Shown here piece after piece: positions 35,916 through 45,201 of a stretch of DNA of 64,000 bases. This DNA is from Streptomyces olivochromogenes (lineage in GTDB: Bacteria > Actinomycetota > Actinomycetes > Streptomycetales > Streptomycetaceae), in NCBI RefSeq assembly GCF_001514115.1, contig NZ_KQ948467.1, positions 57,848 through 121,847 of the forward strand. The letters run 5' to 3'. The notes beneath the pieces are model-generated. The model was given only the letters and a program-made list of their open reading frames with translations. It was not told the origin of the DNA and searched no databases. The first letter of the stretch is position 1, and each line of letters starts with the position of its first letter. Position numbers and translations under genes: made by a program.

Positions 35916-38551
35916 GCCGCCCGCGCTCCCTTCACGTTCTCGGGCTGGTCGTAGGTGACCATCAGCTCTGCGTGTTCGGCGTCGACGCGGACCGTCGCGC
36001 CGTCCTGGACGTCGCCGCGCAGCAGGGCGCGTCCGACCAGTGTTTCGACCTCGTGGGAGATGTAGCGGCGCAGTGGCCGGGCCCCGTACACCGGGTCGTA
36101 GCCCTGGTGGGCGATCACTTCCCGGGCGGCGTCGGTGAGTTCGACGGTGATGCGGCGTTCGGCGAGCCGCTGCCGCAGTTCGTCGAACTGCAGCTCCACG
36201 ATCCGCTCGATCTGCCGCTCGCCGAGCGGCTTGAACAGCACGATGTCGTCGACGCGGTTGAGGAACTCCGGGCGGAAGTGCCCGCGCAGCTCGCCCATCA
36301 CCAGGGCGCGGGCGTCGGGCTTGATCTCACCTTCGGCGGTGGCGCCGTCGAGGAGGTGCTCGGAGCCGATGTTGGACGTCATGATGATCACGGTGTTGCG
36401 GAAGTCGACGGTGCGGCCCTGGGCGTCGGTGATGCGGCCGTCGTCGAGGATCTGCAGCAGGGTGTTGAAGACATCGGTGTGCGCCTTCTCGATCTCGTCG
36501 AACAGCACGACCGAGTACGGCTTGCGGCGTACGGCCTCGGTGAGCTGGCCGCCCTCCTCGTAGCCGACGTATCCGGGCGGTGCGCCCATGAGCCGGCTGA
36601 CGGTGTGCCGCTCCTGGTACTCGCTCATGTCGAGGCGGACCATGTTCTCCTCGGAGTCGAACAGAGTCCGGGCGAGGGTCTTGGCCAGCTCGGTCTTCCC
36701 GACGCCGGTGGGGCCGAGGAAGATGAACGAGCCGATGGGACGGCGAGGGTCGCGGATGCCGGAGCGGGCGCGGATGATGGCGTCGGTGACGAGTTCGACG
36801 GCTTCGTCCTGGCCGATGACGCGCTCGCGCAGGATCTCGTCGAGGCGCAGCAGTTTCTCGCGTTCGCCCTCCTGGAGGCGGGCGACGGGGATGCCGGTCC
36901 AGGCGGCGACGATCTCGGCGATCTCCTCCTCGGTGACGACCTCGCGCAGCAGCCGGTTCTGCCCTTGTTTGGTAGCCAGTTGCTCCTCTTCTGCGGCGAG
37001 CCGGCGCTCCAGGTCCCGGAGTCGGCCGTAGCGGAGTTCGGCGGCGCGGTTGAGGTCGTAGGCGCGTTCGGCCTCCTCTGCCTCGTGGCGGACCTGCTCC
37101 AGTTCCTGGCGCAGGTCCTGCACGCGGCGGATCGCCTGCCGTTCGGCCTCCCACTGGGCATGTTTGGCGTCGGCCTCGCCGCGCAGGTCGGCCAGTTCCC
37201 TGCGCAGCTCCTCCAGGCGGGTTCTGCTGGCGGGGTCGCTCTCCTTGGACAGGGCCGCCTCCTCGATCTCCAGGCGGGTGACGTGGCGGGTGATCTCGTC
37301 GAGTTCGGCGGGCATCGAGTCGATCTCGGTACGCAGCCGGGCGCACGCCTCGTCGACGAGGTCGATGGCCTTGTCGGGCAGGAATCGGTCGGTGATGTAG
37401 CGGTGGCTGAGGGTGGCCGCGGAGACCAGCGCGGTGTCCTGGATCTTCACGCCGTGGAAGACCTCGAGGCGTTCGCGCAGTCCGCGCAGGATGGAGACGG
37501 TGTCCTCCACGCTCGGCTCGTCGACCAGGACCTGTTGGAAGCGGCGTTCGAGGGCGGCGTCCTTCTCGATGTGCTTGCGGTACTCGTCGAGGGTGGTGGC
37601 GCCGATCATGTGGAGTTCGCCGCGGGCGAGCATCGGCTTGAGCATGTTGCCCGCGTCCATGGCCCCTTCGGCGGCGCCTGCGCCGACGACCGTGTGGAGT
37701 TCGTCGACGAAGAGCAGGATGCGCCCTTGGGCGGCCTTCACCTCGGACAGCACGGCCTTGAGGCGTTCCTCGAACTCGCCGCGGTACTTGGCTCCGGCGA
37801 CCAGGGAGCCCATGTCGAGGGCGAACACCGTCTTGTCGCGCAGGCCCTCGGGGACATCGCCGCGGACGATGCGCTGGGCGAGGCCCTCGACGATGGCGGT
37901 CTTGCCGACGCCGGGGTCGCCGATGAGGACGGGGTTGTTCTTGGTCTTGCGGCTGAGGATCTGGGTGACGCGGCGGATCTCCGCGTCACGGCCGATGACC
38001 GGGTCCAGCCGCCCGGACCGAGCCTCGAGGACCAGGTCGCGGCCGTACTTCTCCAGAGCCTCGTAGGCCACTTCGGGGTTGGCGGAGGTGACGCGCTGGT
38101 TGCCGCGGACCTGGGTGAGCGCGCTCAGGAACGAGTCCCTGGTGATGCCGGCCTGTTTGAGCAGTCGCCCGGCGGCGGTTGAAGAGCTCTCCTCAGCCAG
38201 GGCGAGCAGGAGGTGTTCCACGGACACGTACTCGTCCTTGAGGCGTTTGGCTTCCCGTTCGGCGGCGTCGAGCAGGTGGGCGAGGCGCTGGGTGACGAAG
38301 ACCTGGCCGGGTGCCGCGCCGGGGCCGGTGACCTTCGGGCGGTGGGAGAGTTCCTCGCTGACGGACGCGCGCAGTTCCTTCGGCTCGGTGCCGGCCTGTT
38401 GCAGCAACCGCGGGATCAGACCGTCCTCCTGATCGAGAAGTGCGAGCAGCAGGTGTTCCCCGTCGACCTCGGCGTGCCCCATGCGGCCGGCCGCGGTCTG
38501 GGCCTCCTGGAGGGCTTCCTGGGACTTCTGGGTGAGACGGTTCATGTCCAT
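35912..38551 (-). CDS. clpB: ClpB disaggregase (AAA+ chaperone)
   Basis: The 879-residue protein has the full ClpB layout: N domain (1-145), first AAA+ module with Walker A GDPGVGKTA near residue 213, the coiled-coil middle domain (~400-520) typical of ClpB and absent from ClpA/ClpX, and the second AAA+ module with GPTGVGKTE near 616. It rescues aggregated protein with DnaK/DnaJ. The start is ATG 38551 or 38545; the upstream ribosome site is weak and the start overlaps the end of the CbpM gene, suggesting coupling. It sits in a CbpM-ClpB-Trx-UBP-reductase operon, unlike the usual stand-alone clpB, so it is likely an extra stress-dedicated copy. Confidence 0.95.
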   Translation of the reverse strand: MDMNRLTQKSQEALQEAQTAAGRMGHAEVDGEHLLLALLDQEDGLIPRLLQQAGTEPKELRASVSEELSHRPKVTGPGAAPGQVFVTQRLAHLLDAAEREAKRLKDEYVSVEHLLLALAEESSSTAAGRLLKQAGITRDSFLSALTQVRGNQRVTSANPEVAYEALEKYGRDLVLEARSGRLDPVIGRDAEIRRVTQILSRKTKNNPVLIGDPGVGKTAIVEGLAQRIVRGDVPEGLRDKTVFALDMGSLVAGAKYRGEFEERLKAVLSEVKAAQGRILLFVDELHTVVGAGAAEGAMDAGNMLKPMLARGELHMIGATTLDEYRKHIEKDAALERRFQQVLVDEPSVEDTVSILRGLRERLEVFHGVKIQDTALVSAATLSHRYITDRFLPDKAIDLVDEACARLRTEIDSMPAELDEITRHVTRLEIEEAALSKESDPASRTRLEELRRELADLRGEADAKHAQWEAERQAIRRVQDLRQELEQVRHEAEEAERAYDLNRAAELRYGRLRDLERRLAAEEEQLATKQGQNRLLREVVTEEEIAEIVAAWTGIPVARLQEGEREKLLRLDEILRERVIGQDEAVELVTDAIIRARSGIRDPRRPIGSFIFLGPTGVGKTELAKTLARTLFDSEENMVRLDMSEYQERHTVSRLMGAPPGYVGYEEGGQLTEAVRRKPYSVVLFDEIEKAHTDVFNTLLQILDDGRITDAQGRTVDFRNTVIIMTSNIGSEHLLDGATAEGEIKPDARALVMGELRGHFRPEFLNRVDDIVLFKPLGERQIERIVELQFDELRQRLAERRITVELTDAAREVIAHQGYDPVYGARPLRRYISHEVETLVGRALLRGDVQDGATVRVDAEHAELMVTYDQPENVKGARAA

Positions 38552-38949
38552 GGGGGTGTTTCACTCCTCATGCCGCAGCCGCGCAGGGCGGCTTCGAGCA
38601 GGCTGATGCGGTCGAGCAGGTCGAGCACCAGGCCGATGGATGCGTAGTTGAGGCAGAGTCCGGTGCGCAGCCGCTGGATGCGGGCAAGGACCGCCGGGGC
38701 CGTGGGGTCGAACACCAGGCGCCCCGCGGCGTCGCGTTCGGCGTCGATCAGGCCGAGGGCGACGAACCGGCGGATCAGATCGGGGTGGAGGCCCGAGCGA
38801 CGGGCCACGGCGTCGAGGGAGAGCCTGGGGGCGGGCACGAGCGCGTACCGGACAGCCGTCGAGGCGCTCACGTCGGCGCCCGTTCGTACCGGACGGTTGC
38901 CCACGCCGGCCCAGTCGATGCCTGCCGCTCCCGCGGGTCGGTCGTTCAT
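38542..38949 (-). CDS. CbpM-like chaperone modulator / MerR-type protein
   Basis: The 135-residue protein contains a MerR-like winged-helix part (residues ~45-90, LSLDAVARRSGLHPDLIRRFVALGLID) followed by helices (VLARIQRLRTGLCLNYASIGLVLDLLDRISLLEAAL), the layout of CbpM, which binds and restrains the DnaJ-like CbpA; HspR-type regulators are similar. AGGAGG six bases upstream supports ATG 38949. It overlaps both neighbours: the end of the broken cbpA-like frame and the start of clpB. With its CbpA partner destroyed, its present role is unclear. Confidence 0.85.
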   Translation of the reverse strand: MNDRPAGAAGIDWAGVGNRPVRTGADVSASTAVRYALVPAPRLSLDAVARRSGLHPDLIRRFVALGLIDAERDAAGRLVFDPTAPAVLARIQRLRTGLCLNYASIGLVLDLLDRISLLEAALRGCGMRSETPPWT

Positions 38950-39350
38950 CGAGTCCTCCTGGGGTCGTACGAGGAGGTGGCGGCGAGCTCCTCGAACAGT
39001 TCGCGCTCCCGGTCGCCGAGGGTGGGCGGCACCATGACGCGGAGTTCGGCGTACAGGTCGCCGTTCGCGCCGCGCGGGTTCGGCATGCCCTCGCCGCGCA
39101 GCCGCAGCCGCCGGCCGCTGGACGAGCCCGCGGGCACTGTGACCTTGGCCGTGCCGCCGCCGGGCGTGGGCACCGGCACGGTCGCGCCCAGGGCCGCCTC
39201 CCAGGGGGCGACCGGGACCTGGACGTGTACGTCGCGGCCGTCCAGCCGGAACCGGGGGTGGGGCTGGATACGCACTCGCAGGTACAAGGTCGCCCGCGGC
39301 GGCGTCACCGCTGCCGCGGCCGCCCTCGCCCGCCAGCCGGATGCGCTGCG
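38946..39350 (-). pseudogene. DnaJ/CbpA C-terminal remnant, frameshifted, J domain lost
   Basis: The last 110 codons read LYLRVRIQPHPRFRLDGRDV, VAPWEAALGATVPVPTPGGG, KVTVPAGSSSGRRLRLRGEG and MPNPRGANGDLYAELRVMVP, the C-terminal substrate-binding domains of CbpA-type DnaJ proteins. The segment before it (QRIRLAGEGGRGSGDAAAGDL) is in another frame; one extra base near 39288 explains the shift. The GVR-QRIRLAG joint also shows a small deletion. No J domain or start follows upstream, where 39351-39579 has no recognisable coding content. The remaining piece ends in the CbpM ribosome-site region. Confidence 0.8.
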
Positions 39351-39579
39351 CACGCCGATGTATGCGGTCCGCCGGTTTCCCACCCGTGCGCACGGAGGGT
39401 CTCGAGCACTCCCCAGGGTGACGAACCGGGTGCCTCCACGCCTGCGCCTGGCGAGTCAGGAATGCACGGGTCCGGTCGCCCTGCGAGTACGAGAGGAAGA
39501 ATCCGAACATCTCGGATGAGCCGGCCCGGGAGCGGGTACCACCGCTCGCCTGTAGGCTCGGGTAGAACGGAGTGATCCC

Positions 39580-41361
39580 ATGGCCGGCAGCCGGGCGCAC
39601 CAGCTGTACCGCCGCTGCTCCGACCGGGAGGGCAGCCTTCCGCGGGGCAGCAGTGGGCGGCACCCCACGGCCGCGCGGAGAGGGCCCCGGCCACCCGCTC
39701 CAACCCCGGCCGATCATGCCCTCCGCGAACTGATGGTGCTCTCCCGCGCCCTGTTCGACACCCCGGACGAAGGCGAGATCCTGCGCCTGGCCATGGACCA
39801 CATAGCCGCCGCAGGGCCATACAGCGCCGAGGCCGGATACCTCAAGGTGGACGGCGACCTGGTCCCCAGCCCGAGGAACCGGCAGACGCATGCCTCGGCC
39901 GTGAACCGGAGGGTGCGGGAGCTGGCCGGGCAGGACGGCCCTGTGACCGTACCCGGCAGACCCTGGGGCCGGGCCCTGGGGCTACGCGGACTTGACAGAC
40001 TCCACGGCTACCTCGTGGTGACGTCCCGCTCCCGGCCCACCGAGGCCGAGCGCTCCCTGCTCGCCACACTCGTCCGGCACACCGCTGCTGCGCTGTCAGT
40101 CGCCTTCGCATACCGACGCCAACGCGAGGACGCGCTTGAGCTGCACCGACTGAGGGACGAACGCACAACCCTCCAGCGGCAGCTGATCTCCGTCGTGGCC
40201 GAGCTGAAGTACCAGCGGGCCGTTCACGCGCTCATGGCCGACGTCACTGCCTCGAGCGGCGGCGAGGAAGCCATCACCCGCGCGCTGCACAGGCTCACTG
40301 GATTCCCCGCGCTGGTCGAGGACCGCTTCGGTCGGCTGAGGTCCTGGACCGGCCCCAGCCGCCCGGACCCCTATCCCGAGCCTGACCCCGTGCGCCAGGA
40401 CGAAATGCTGCACGCCGTCGCCCGTCAGGCCGGGCCAGCGCGGATAAAGGACCGGCTGATCACCCTGGTCCGCCCGCACGGCGAGATCCTGGGCGTGCTC
40501 GCCCTGGTCGATGCCCGGGACGAGGCCGACGAGCACACCGTCCTCGCGCTGGAACACGCCGCCGCGTCGCTCGCCCCGGAGCTGGCGCACCTGCGCAATC
40601 TGGCCGAAGTGGAGCTGAGGCTGCACCGCGGGCTGGTCGACGACCTCCTGGCAGGGACGGACGGGGGGAGCGCCTACGCCCGGTCCGAGGCAGTCGGACA
40701 CGACCTGCACCGCAGCCACTACATCGTCGTGGTGCAGTGGCCGAACCGGACTGCGGACGATTCCTTCGCGCAGACCGTGGGACGGGCGGCCTCCGCCGTG
40801 GGCATGCGCTCGCTGCTGACCCGGCGTTCCGACCACGTGGTCCTGGTCGCCGACGACAGGCCGCACGCCCGCGCGTTGTACGAGGCGCTCGCCCGGGAGA
40901 CCGGGACACGGTCCGGGACGATCGGGGTGAGCGCCCCTTGCGACTCCCTGGACGACATCCCCCACCACTACCAGGAGGCGCAGCGCGCCCTGGAAGTACG
41001 CCGCCACTCCCGCGAGCACTACGGCACGACGTTCTTCGACGAGCTCGGCCTCTACCGCATCCTGGGGCCTGGCAACGATTACCGGGAACTGGAGACGTTC
41101 GTCCAGGAGTGGCTCGGGCAGCTCATCGACTACGACTCCCGGCACCACACGGCCATGGTGGAGACCCTGTCCCGGTACTTCGACTGCGGCGGCAACTACG
41201 ACGAGACCGCGGACTCCCTAGCCATCCACCGCAGCACGCTGCGCTATCGGCTCCAGCGCATCCGCGACATCAGCGGCAACGACCTCGCGAACGTCGAGGA
41301 CCGGCTGAACCTCCAGGTGGCGACCCGAGTGTGGAAGATCGTGCTGGGCGGCCCCGGCTGA
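39580..41361 (+). CDS. PucR/CdaR-type transcriptional regulator with GAF-like domain
   Basis: The 593-residue protein has a GAF-like sensory region (residues ~45-190), a helical linker, a second regulatory region and a C-terminal PucR-type helix-turn-helix (~520-585: YDETADSLAIHRSTLRYRLQRIRDISG). Such regulators control purine, sugar-acid or amino-acid catabolism genes or respond to stress signals. GGAG before ATG 39580 supports the start, although the first 45 residues are low-complexity and ATG 39733 is an alternative. It is divergent from the chaperone operon across about 230 bases. Confidence 0.88.
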   Translation: MAGSRAHQLYRRCSDREGSLPRGSSGRHPTAARRGPRPPAPTPADHALRELMVLSRALFDTPDEGEILRLAMDHIAAAGPYSAEAGYLKVDGDLVPSPRNRQTHASAVNRRVRELAGQDGPVTVPGRPWGRALGLRGLDRLHGYLVVTSRSRPTEAERSLLATLVRHTAAALSVAFAYRRQREDALELHRLRDERTTLQRQLISVVAELKYQRAVHALMADVTASSGGEEAITRALHRLTGFPALVEDRFGRLRSWTGPSRPDPYPEPDPVRQDEMLHAVARQAGPARIKDRLITLVRPHGEILGVLALVDARDEADEHTVLALEHAAASLAPELAHLRNLAEVELRLHRGLVDDLLAGTDGGSAYARSEAVGHDLHRSHYIVVVQWPNRTADDSFAQTVGRAASAVGMRSLLTRRSDHVVLVADDRPHARALYEALARETGTRSGTIGVSAPCDSLDDIPHHYQEAQRALEVRRHSREHYGTTFFDELGLYRILGPGNDYRELETFVQEWLGQLIDYDSRHHTAMVETLSRYFDCGGNYDETADSLAIHRSTLRYRLQRIRDISGNDLANVEDRLNLQVATRVWKIVLGGPG

Positions 41362-41480
41362 TGCCTCGCTAGAACCGTTGTGCGAGCGATGCCAGCGGCA
41401 GTTGGGCGGGCTGCCCTGTTACAGAGCTGCAGTGGGTGGGTGGCCCTTCCTCGGTTGATCAACGTCGCGCCAGAAGACGG

Positions 41481-41615
41481 GGGCCTTGGTTCATCACCGC
41501 CATCGCGATGATCGGCGGGGCCTTCGGCACCAGCCTCGAAGGGGCCGGGAAGGTGTCCGACGCCGCCTGTGGACCACGGCAGCCTGAGCGTCAGCGGATG
41601 CTGCGGCAGATGTCG
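41481..41615 (+). pseudogene. 3' fragment of a membrane protein related to the gene at 50866
   Basis: The frame reads WFITAIAMIGGAFGTSLEGA then a tail rich in Arg and Gln ending RQRMLRQM. It parallels the last 40 residues of the protein at 50866-51987 (WFVASVATVGGALGSGLESD, then a similar Arg-rich tail). No upstream part is present. The surrounding 41362-41685 interval contains no other supported gene; GTTGATCAAC at 41454-41463 is a perfect palindrome of unknown meaning. Confidence 0.5.
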
Positions 41616-41685
41616 CGGCCGGAGCGAGGCGAAGGCAGGGGGCCGGACACCACTGACGGGTGACGCCCGGGCCGCGACCCGGGCG

Positions 41686-42576
41686 TCACAGGGCGATGAC
41701 GTGGAGGTCGACCAGGTCGAGCAGCGCCCGCAGGGCCGAGCTGGGCCGCCGGGTCGACGACGTGCCGAGATGCATGCTCCAGCGGAGCATGGTGCCGTGG
41801 ACGTCCAGGACGTGCAGGCCGGGGGTGCGGGCAACGGCGAACGCGGGCAGGAAGGCGATGCCCAGACCGTGCCGGACCAGTGCCGCCCCCATGTCGATGT
41901 CGGGCACTTCCAGTGCCACCCGGCGTACGACGCCCGCCACCGCGAACGCCCGGTCGACCACCTCGCGGTTGCCGTAGCCCGGCGGGAAGTCCACGAAGGG
42001 CTCCCCCGCGAGGTCCGCAAGTGCCACCTTTCCCCGCTGCGCGAGCGGATGGGCGGTGCTCACCACCAGGACGAGCGGCACGGTGGCCAGCTCCCGTGCG
42101 TCGATCCCGGCGGGTTTGTGCTCGGGCAGCGACAGGAAGGCCACGTCCAGGTCCCCGCTGAGCAGTGCGTGCGCCAGTCCCGCCGACCCGGTCGTCGCCA
42201 GCCGTAGCCGGACGTCGATCGCCGGATGCCGCGCGTGCAGCTGCCCGAGGAGCGCAGGCAGGTCCACCACCTCGACCGAGGCCATGGCGCCCACGTTCAC
42301 CGTGCCGCGCAGCGTGTCCTGTGCGGCACGCACGGCGTCCTGGGCCGCCTGGGCGGCGTGCAGGGTGGCCCGAGCCTCCGGCAGCAGCGCCGCGCCCGCC
42401 CCGGTGAGCCGGACCTGCTGCGACGTGCGCTCGAACAGCGAGCAGCCGAGCTCGCGCTCCAGGGAGCGGATCGCGGCGGACACCCCGGACTGCACCACGT
42501 GCAGCCGACGGGCGGCACGCGTGAAACTCAGCTCCTCGGCGACCGCGATGAAGTGCTCCAGCTGACGTAGCTCCAC
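41686..42576 (-). CDS. LysR-family transcriptional regulator
   Basis: The 296-residue protein has a LysR helix-turn-helix (residues 1-60, ELRQLEHFIAVAEELSFTRAARRLHVVQSGVSAAIRSLERELG) and an effector-binding domain (GTVNVGAMASVEVVDLPALL onward). I take GTG 42576 because homology starts at VELRQLEHF; the ribosome site is weak and ATG 42618 is possible. It is divergent from the MFS transporter and probably controls it. Confidence 0.9.
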   Translation of the reverse strand: MELRQLEHFIAVAEELSFTRAARRLHVVQSGVSAAIRSLERELGCSLFERTSQQVRLTGAGAALLPEARATLHAAQAAQDAVRAAQDTLRGTVNVGAMASVEVVDLPALLGQLHARHPAIDVRLRLATTGSAGLAHALLSGDLDVAFLSLPEHKPAGIDARELATVPLVLVVSTAHPLAQRGKVALADLAGEPFVDFPPGYGNREVVDRAFAVAGVVRRVALEVPDIDMGAALVRHGLGIAFLPAFAVARTPGLHVLDVHGTMLRWSMHLGTSSTRRPSSALRALLDLVDLHVIAL

Positions 42577-42689
42577 ACGAGAAGTATCACTCGCATTGCT
42601 CGAGCCCAGCAAAAACATTCGTTGGCACTGATCCCGGCTGGTGAGGAGGATGGAAAGCGCCATCCACTTCCGCCCGAGGAGGGGTACCC

Positions 42690-44030
42690 CTGCCTGCCAT
42701 TCCGACGCCGCTGAGCCGTCCCACAGCCGACGCTTCCGACGACCCGACCCACCGGATCCCAGCACCCGCTCCCGCCGACCTGCCGCCCCGCGCCCCCGCC
42801 CGGCGCCGTGCCTCGCACACGACCGGCTTTTGGTTCGTGGCGGTGGCCTTCACCGTGCTGATGGCCTTCGGCACCGCGCCGACCCCGCTGTGGCCGCTGT
42901 ACGAGGCCCGGGACCACTTCGGCGCGACCACGGTCACGGTGGCGTACGCCTCGATGGTCGTGGGCGCAGCGGCCGCCTTCCTCGGACTGGGACACCTGTC
43001 GGACCGGCTCGGCCGGCGGCGCATCATCGTCCCGGCGCTGCTGGTCGGCATCGTCGCGTCGGTCGTACTGATCGCGTGGCGGGACCTGCCGGGGCTGATC
43101 GCGGGCAGGATCCTGAACGGTGTCGGACTGGGGCTGATGGCCTCGACCGCGACGACGTACCTGCACGACCTCCACCACGAGGCCCGTCCGGATCGGACGG
43201 GTTCGGTGCTGCCCGGCATCGTGGCCACCGCCGCCAACCTCGGCGGCCTGGCCTCAGGCCCCCTGGTCGCCGGAGCCGCCGCCGAGTGGCTTCCCACGCC
43301 CCTGATCACCACCCAGGCGATCTTCACGCTCGCTATGGCAGTGTGCCTGGTGCTGGTGCTGTCCACCCCGGAAACCGTGGACCTGGAGCTGCCCGCGGCC
43401 GAACCGCCCAGCAGGTTCGTCCTGCGCCCCGGCGGCCGACGGACGTTCGGCGCGGCCGGCGCGCTGGGCGCCTTCGCCTTCGCGATCCTCGGCCTGATCT
43501 CCTCCCTCGGGGCGAGCGTGCTCCACGGCACCCTGCACACCGACTCGCACCTCGTGGTCGGCCTGGCTGCCTTCCTCATGTTCGGTTCCGCGGCGGCCGC
43601 CCAGCTGGTGCTGGGCCGCCTCCCACTGCCCCGGCTCCTGACCGTGGGGGCAGTGGTCTTCCCGGTCGGCCTGGTCCTGTGCGCCGTCGCCCTCTACCAC
43701 CCGGCGCTCTGGCTCTACCTGGTCGCCGTGTCCCTGTCGGGAGCCGGCTCCGGGCTGCTGTTCAAGGGAGGCGTCGAACGTGCCGTCTCAGTGGCCGAGC
43801 CCGCCTCACGCGCGGGGGTCCTCGCCGTGTTCTTCGTCGTCGCGTACCTGGGAATGGGCCTGCCCTCCGTCCTGTTCAGCATCGCCCTGCGGCACTTCGC
43901 CGTGCAGACCGCGATGATCGGCTTCGCGGCGGTCCTCTCCTGTGGCGCCGTCGTGTCGGTCGCCGTCGCGTTGCGCGACCGCGCACCCGGTCCCGGCACG
44001 CTCTCGGCGCAGTCCGCTCGCCCCTCCTGA
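42690..44030 (+). CDS. MFS transporter, probable CTG start
   Basis: The protein has 12 predicted membrane segments and MFS landmarks: GFWFVAVAFTVLMAFGTAPTPLWPLYE in helix 1, GHLSDRLGRRRIIVPALL as the helix 2-3 loop motif A, and GRILNGVGLGLMASTATTYL. No ATG, GTG or TTG in frame precedes helix 1; the first, GTG 42837, would cut into that helix. A strong GAGGAGG site (42676-42682) lies seven bases before CTG 42690 in the correct frame, giving a 446-residue protein with a 45-residue cytoplasmic lead. I therefore propose a CTG start. It is divergent from the LysR gene, its likely regulator; the substrate is unknown. Confidence 0.8.
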   Translation: MPAIPTPLSRPTADASDDPTHRIPAPAPADLPPRAPARRRASHTTGFWFVAVAFTVLMAFGTAPTPLWPLYEARDHFGATTVTVAYASMVVGAAAAFLGLGHLSDRLGRRRIIVPALLVGIVASVVLIAWRDLPGLIAGRILNGVGLGLMASTATTYLHDLHHEARPDRTGSVLPGIVATAANLGGLASGPLVAGAAAEWLPTPLITTQAIFTLAMAVCLVLVLSTPETVDLELPAAEPPSRFVLRPGGRRTFGAAGALGAFAFAILGLISSLGASVLHGTLHTDSHLVVGLAAFLMFGSAAAAQLVLGRLPLPRLLTVGAVVFPVGLVLCAVALYHPALWLYLVAVSLSGAGSGLLFKGGVERAVSVAEPASRAGVLAVFFVVAYLGMGLPSVLFSIALRHFAVQTAMIGFAAVLSCGAVVSVAVALRDRAPGPGTLSAQSARPS

Positions 44031-44132
44031 CCTCATCCCTGCGGCGCATGCGACACCGGTTGCCGAGGCGCGGACCTGGGCACTCGGTGCGGGCGCGCGT
44101 GACACGGATCCGCGGCAGACGGGAGGCACGAG

Positions 44133-44330
44133 ATGTCTGCGGAATCGGCCAGAACGGTCGCACTCCCCTCCGGTGAGGAGATCGCGGCGCTCGGGCAGGG
44201 CACCTGGTACCTGGGCCAGGACCCGGCCCGGCGTGAACAGGAGATCGCCGCGCTGCGGCTGGGCGTGGACCTGGGCATGACCGTCGTCGACACGGCGGAG
44301 ATGTACGGCGACGGCGCAGCCGAGGAATCA
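44133..44330 (+). pseudogene. aldo/keto reductase, truncated after residue ~65
   Basis: The frame reads RTVALPSGEEIAALGQGTWYLGQ then LGVDLGMTVVDTAEMYGDGAAEE, the first two strands of an aldo/keto reductase including the catalytic DxxxxY (DTAEMY). After GAAEE the sequence departs from the family and the frame stops at 44384. The rest of the barrel, including the catalytic Lys and His, is absent. A GGAGGCACG ribosome site is present, so a short peptide could still be made. Confidence 0.8.
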
Positions 44331-44751
44331 CGCCTTCGTCCCAGCCGTCCTCGAGCTTCGGGTCCCAAGAGGCCGGCAGTCTGAAGAAGGACGGCTACCG
44401 CTGCCCACTCTTCAGCCCGGCCCCTGCGCCGGGCCCGGTCCTGTTCCAATCTCGGCGGGGTGCCCTAATACAGTCCCGCTTCCCCGAGCTGGTCGTGTCG
44501 TCCGGTCAGCAATTCTCGTTCGAGGCGTTGCAACGCCGTGCAGCCTCCTGCGGACGGACGGCCGTACGGCTGGCCGAGGGATGCCTGCGCACTTCATGCT
44601 GCTCTGCCAGGGGAAGCGGGGGTGCCCTTTTTCGGCCTGGGGTGCGGAGGCGCTCAGCAGGGGGCTGTGCGAATCTCGACCGGGTAACAGCCGATGGCGG
44701 CGCGGGCGGGAGCGAACGACGTCGTCCGTTCCCGGTGAGGAGGCGAGAGGC
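44331..44751. other. gene-free stretch with a GC hairpin
   Basis: No gene is supported between the aldo/keto reductase remnant and the DUF1931 gene. At 44415-44434 the arms GCCCGGC and GCCGGGC enclose six bases, a stable hairpin followed by a C/T-rich tail; it could act as a terminator for the upstream + strand genes. Confidence 0.4.
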
Positions 44752-45201
44752 ATGACCGTGATGGGTGTGTCGAAGTTCGAGAGGTTCTTCCGCGCCGCCG
44801 CAAGCCTCGACGTGGACAGGAACGACCTGAAGCGGTACGGCGACTTCGTCGACGCCAAGCTCTACGACCTCCTGGTCGTCGGCCAGGCGTCGGCCAAGGC
44901 CAACGGCAGGGACACCGTCGAACCGTGGGACCTGCCGATCACCAAGGGCCTCCAGGAGTGCATCCACCGGTTCCGGCGGCTCGACGAGGAGGTCGAGCTG
45001 AAGCCGATCCTGGAACAGCTCGCCACGCATCCTCCCCTCGACAGGACACCTACCCAGGAGGCCGAAGAGCGCTACCCCGAGATCATCGGCGGTCTCAGCG
45101 TCGCCCTCGCCGAGACGTTCAAAATCATGTATCCGGATGTGAAGAACCCGCAGACCAGTCACTGGGAGGGCGTGACCGCGGTGTTCGACCGGCTGCTGTA
45201 G
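44752..45201 (+). CDS. DUF1931 histone-fold protein
   Basis: The 149-residue protein belongs to DUF1931, a bacterial/archaeal family whose known structures show two histone folds in one chain. Recognisable segments are GVSKFERFFRAAASLDVDRNDLKRYGDFVDAKLYDLLVVGQASAKANGRDTVEPWDLPITKGLQ and, as second fold, the C-terminal half with YPEIIGGLSVALAETFKIMYPDVKNP. Whether it binds DNA is not known. GAGGAGG eight bases before ATG 44752 supports the start. It is alone on its strand. Confidence 0.88.
   Translation: MTVMGVSKFERFFRAAASLDVDRNDLKRYGDFVDAKLYDLLVVGQASAKANGRDTVEPWDLPITKGLQECIHRFRRLDEEVELKPILEQLATHPPLDRTPTQEAEERYPEIIGGLSVALAETFKIMYPDVKNPQTSHWEGVTAVFDRLL

Noticed and set aside
35972..38182. 736-codon open frame on the + strand
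   Set aside because: Exactly antisense to clpB; acidic Gly/Asp/Val-rich translation is a codon-bias shadow.
41454..41463. GTTGATCAAC as a fourth copy of the MarR-type operator
   Set aside because: It lacks the two-base centre of the other three and is not placed before a start codon.
42837..42839. GTG start for the MFS transporter
   Set aside because: It would remove the beginning of the first membrane helix and has no ribosome site; CTG 42690 fits better.
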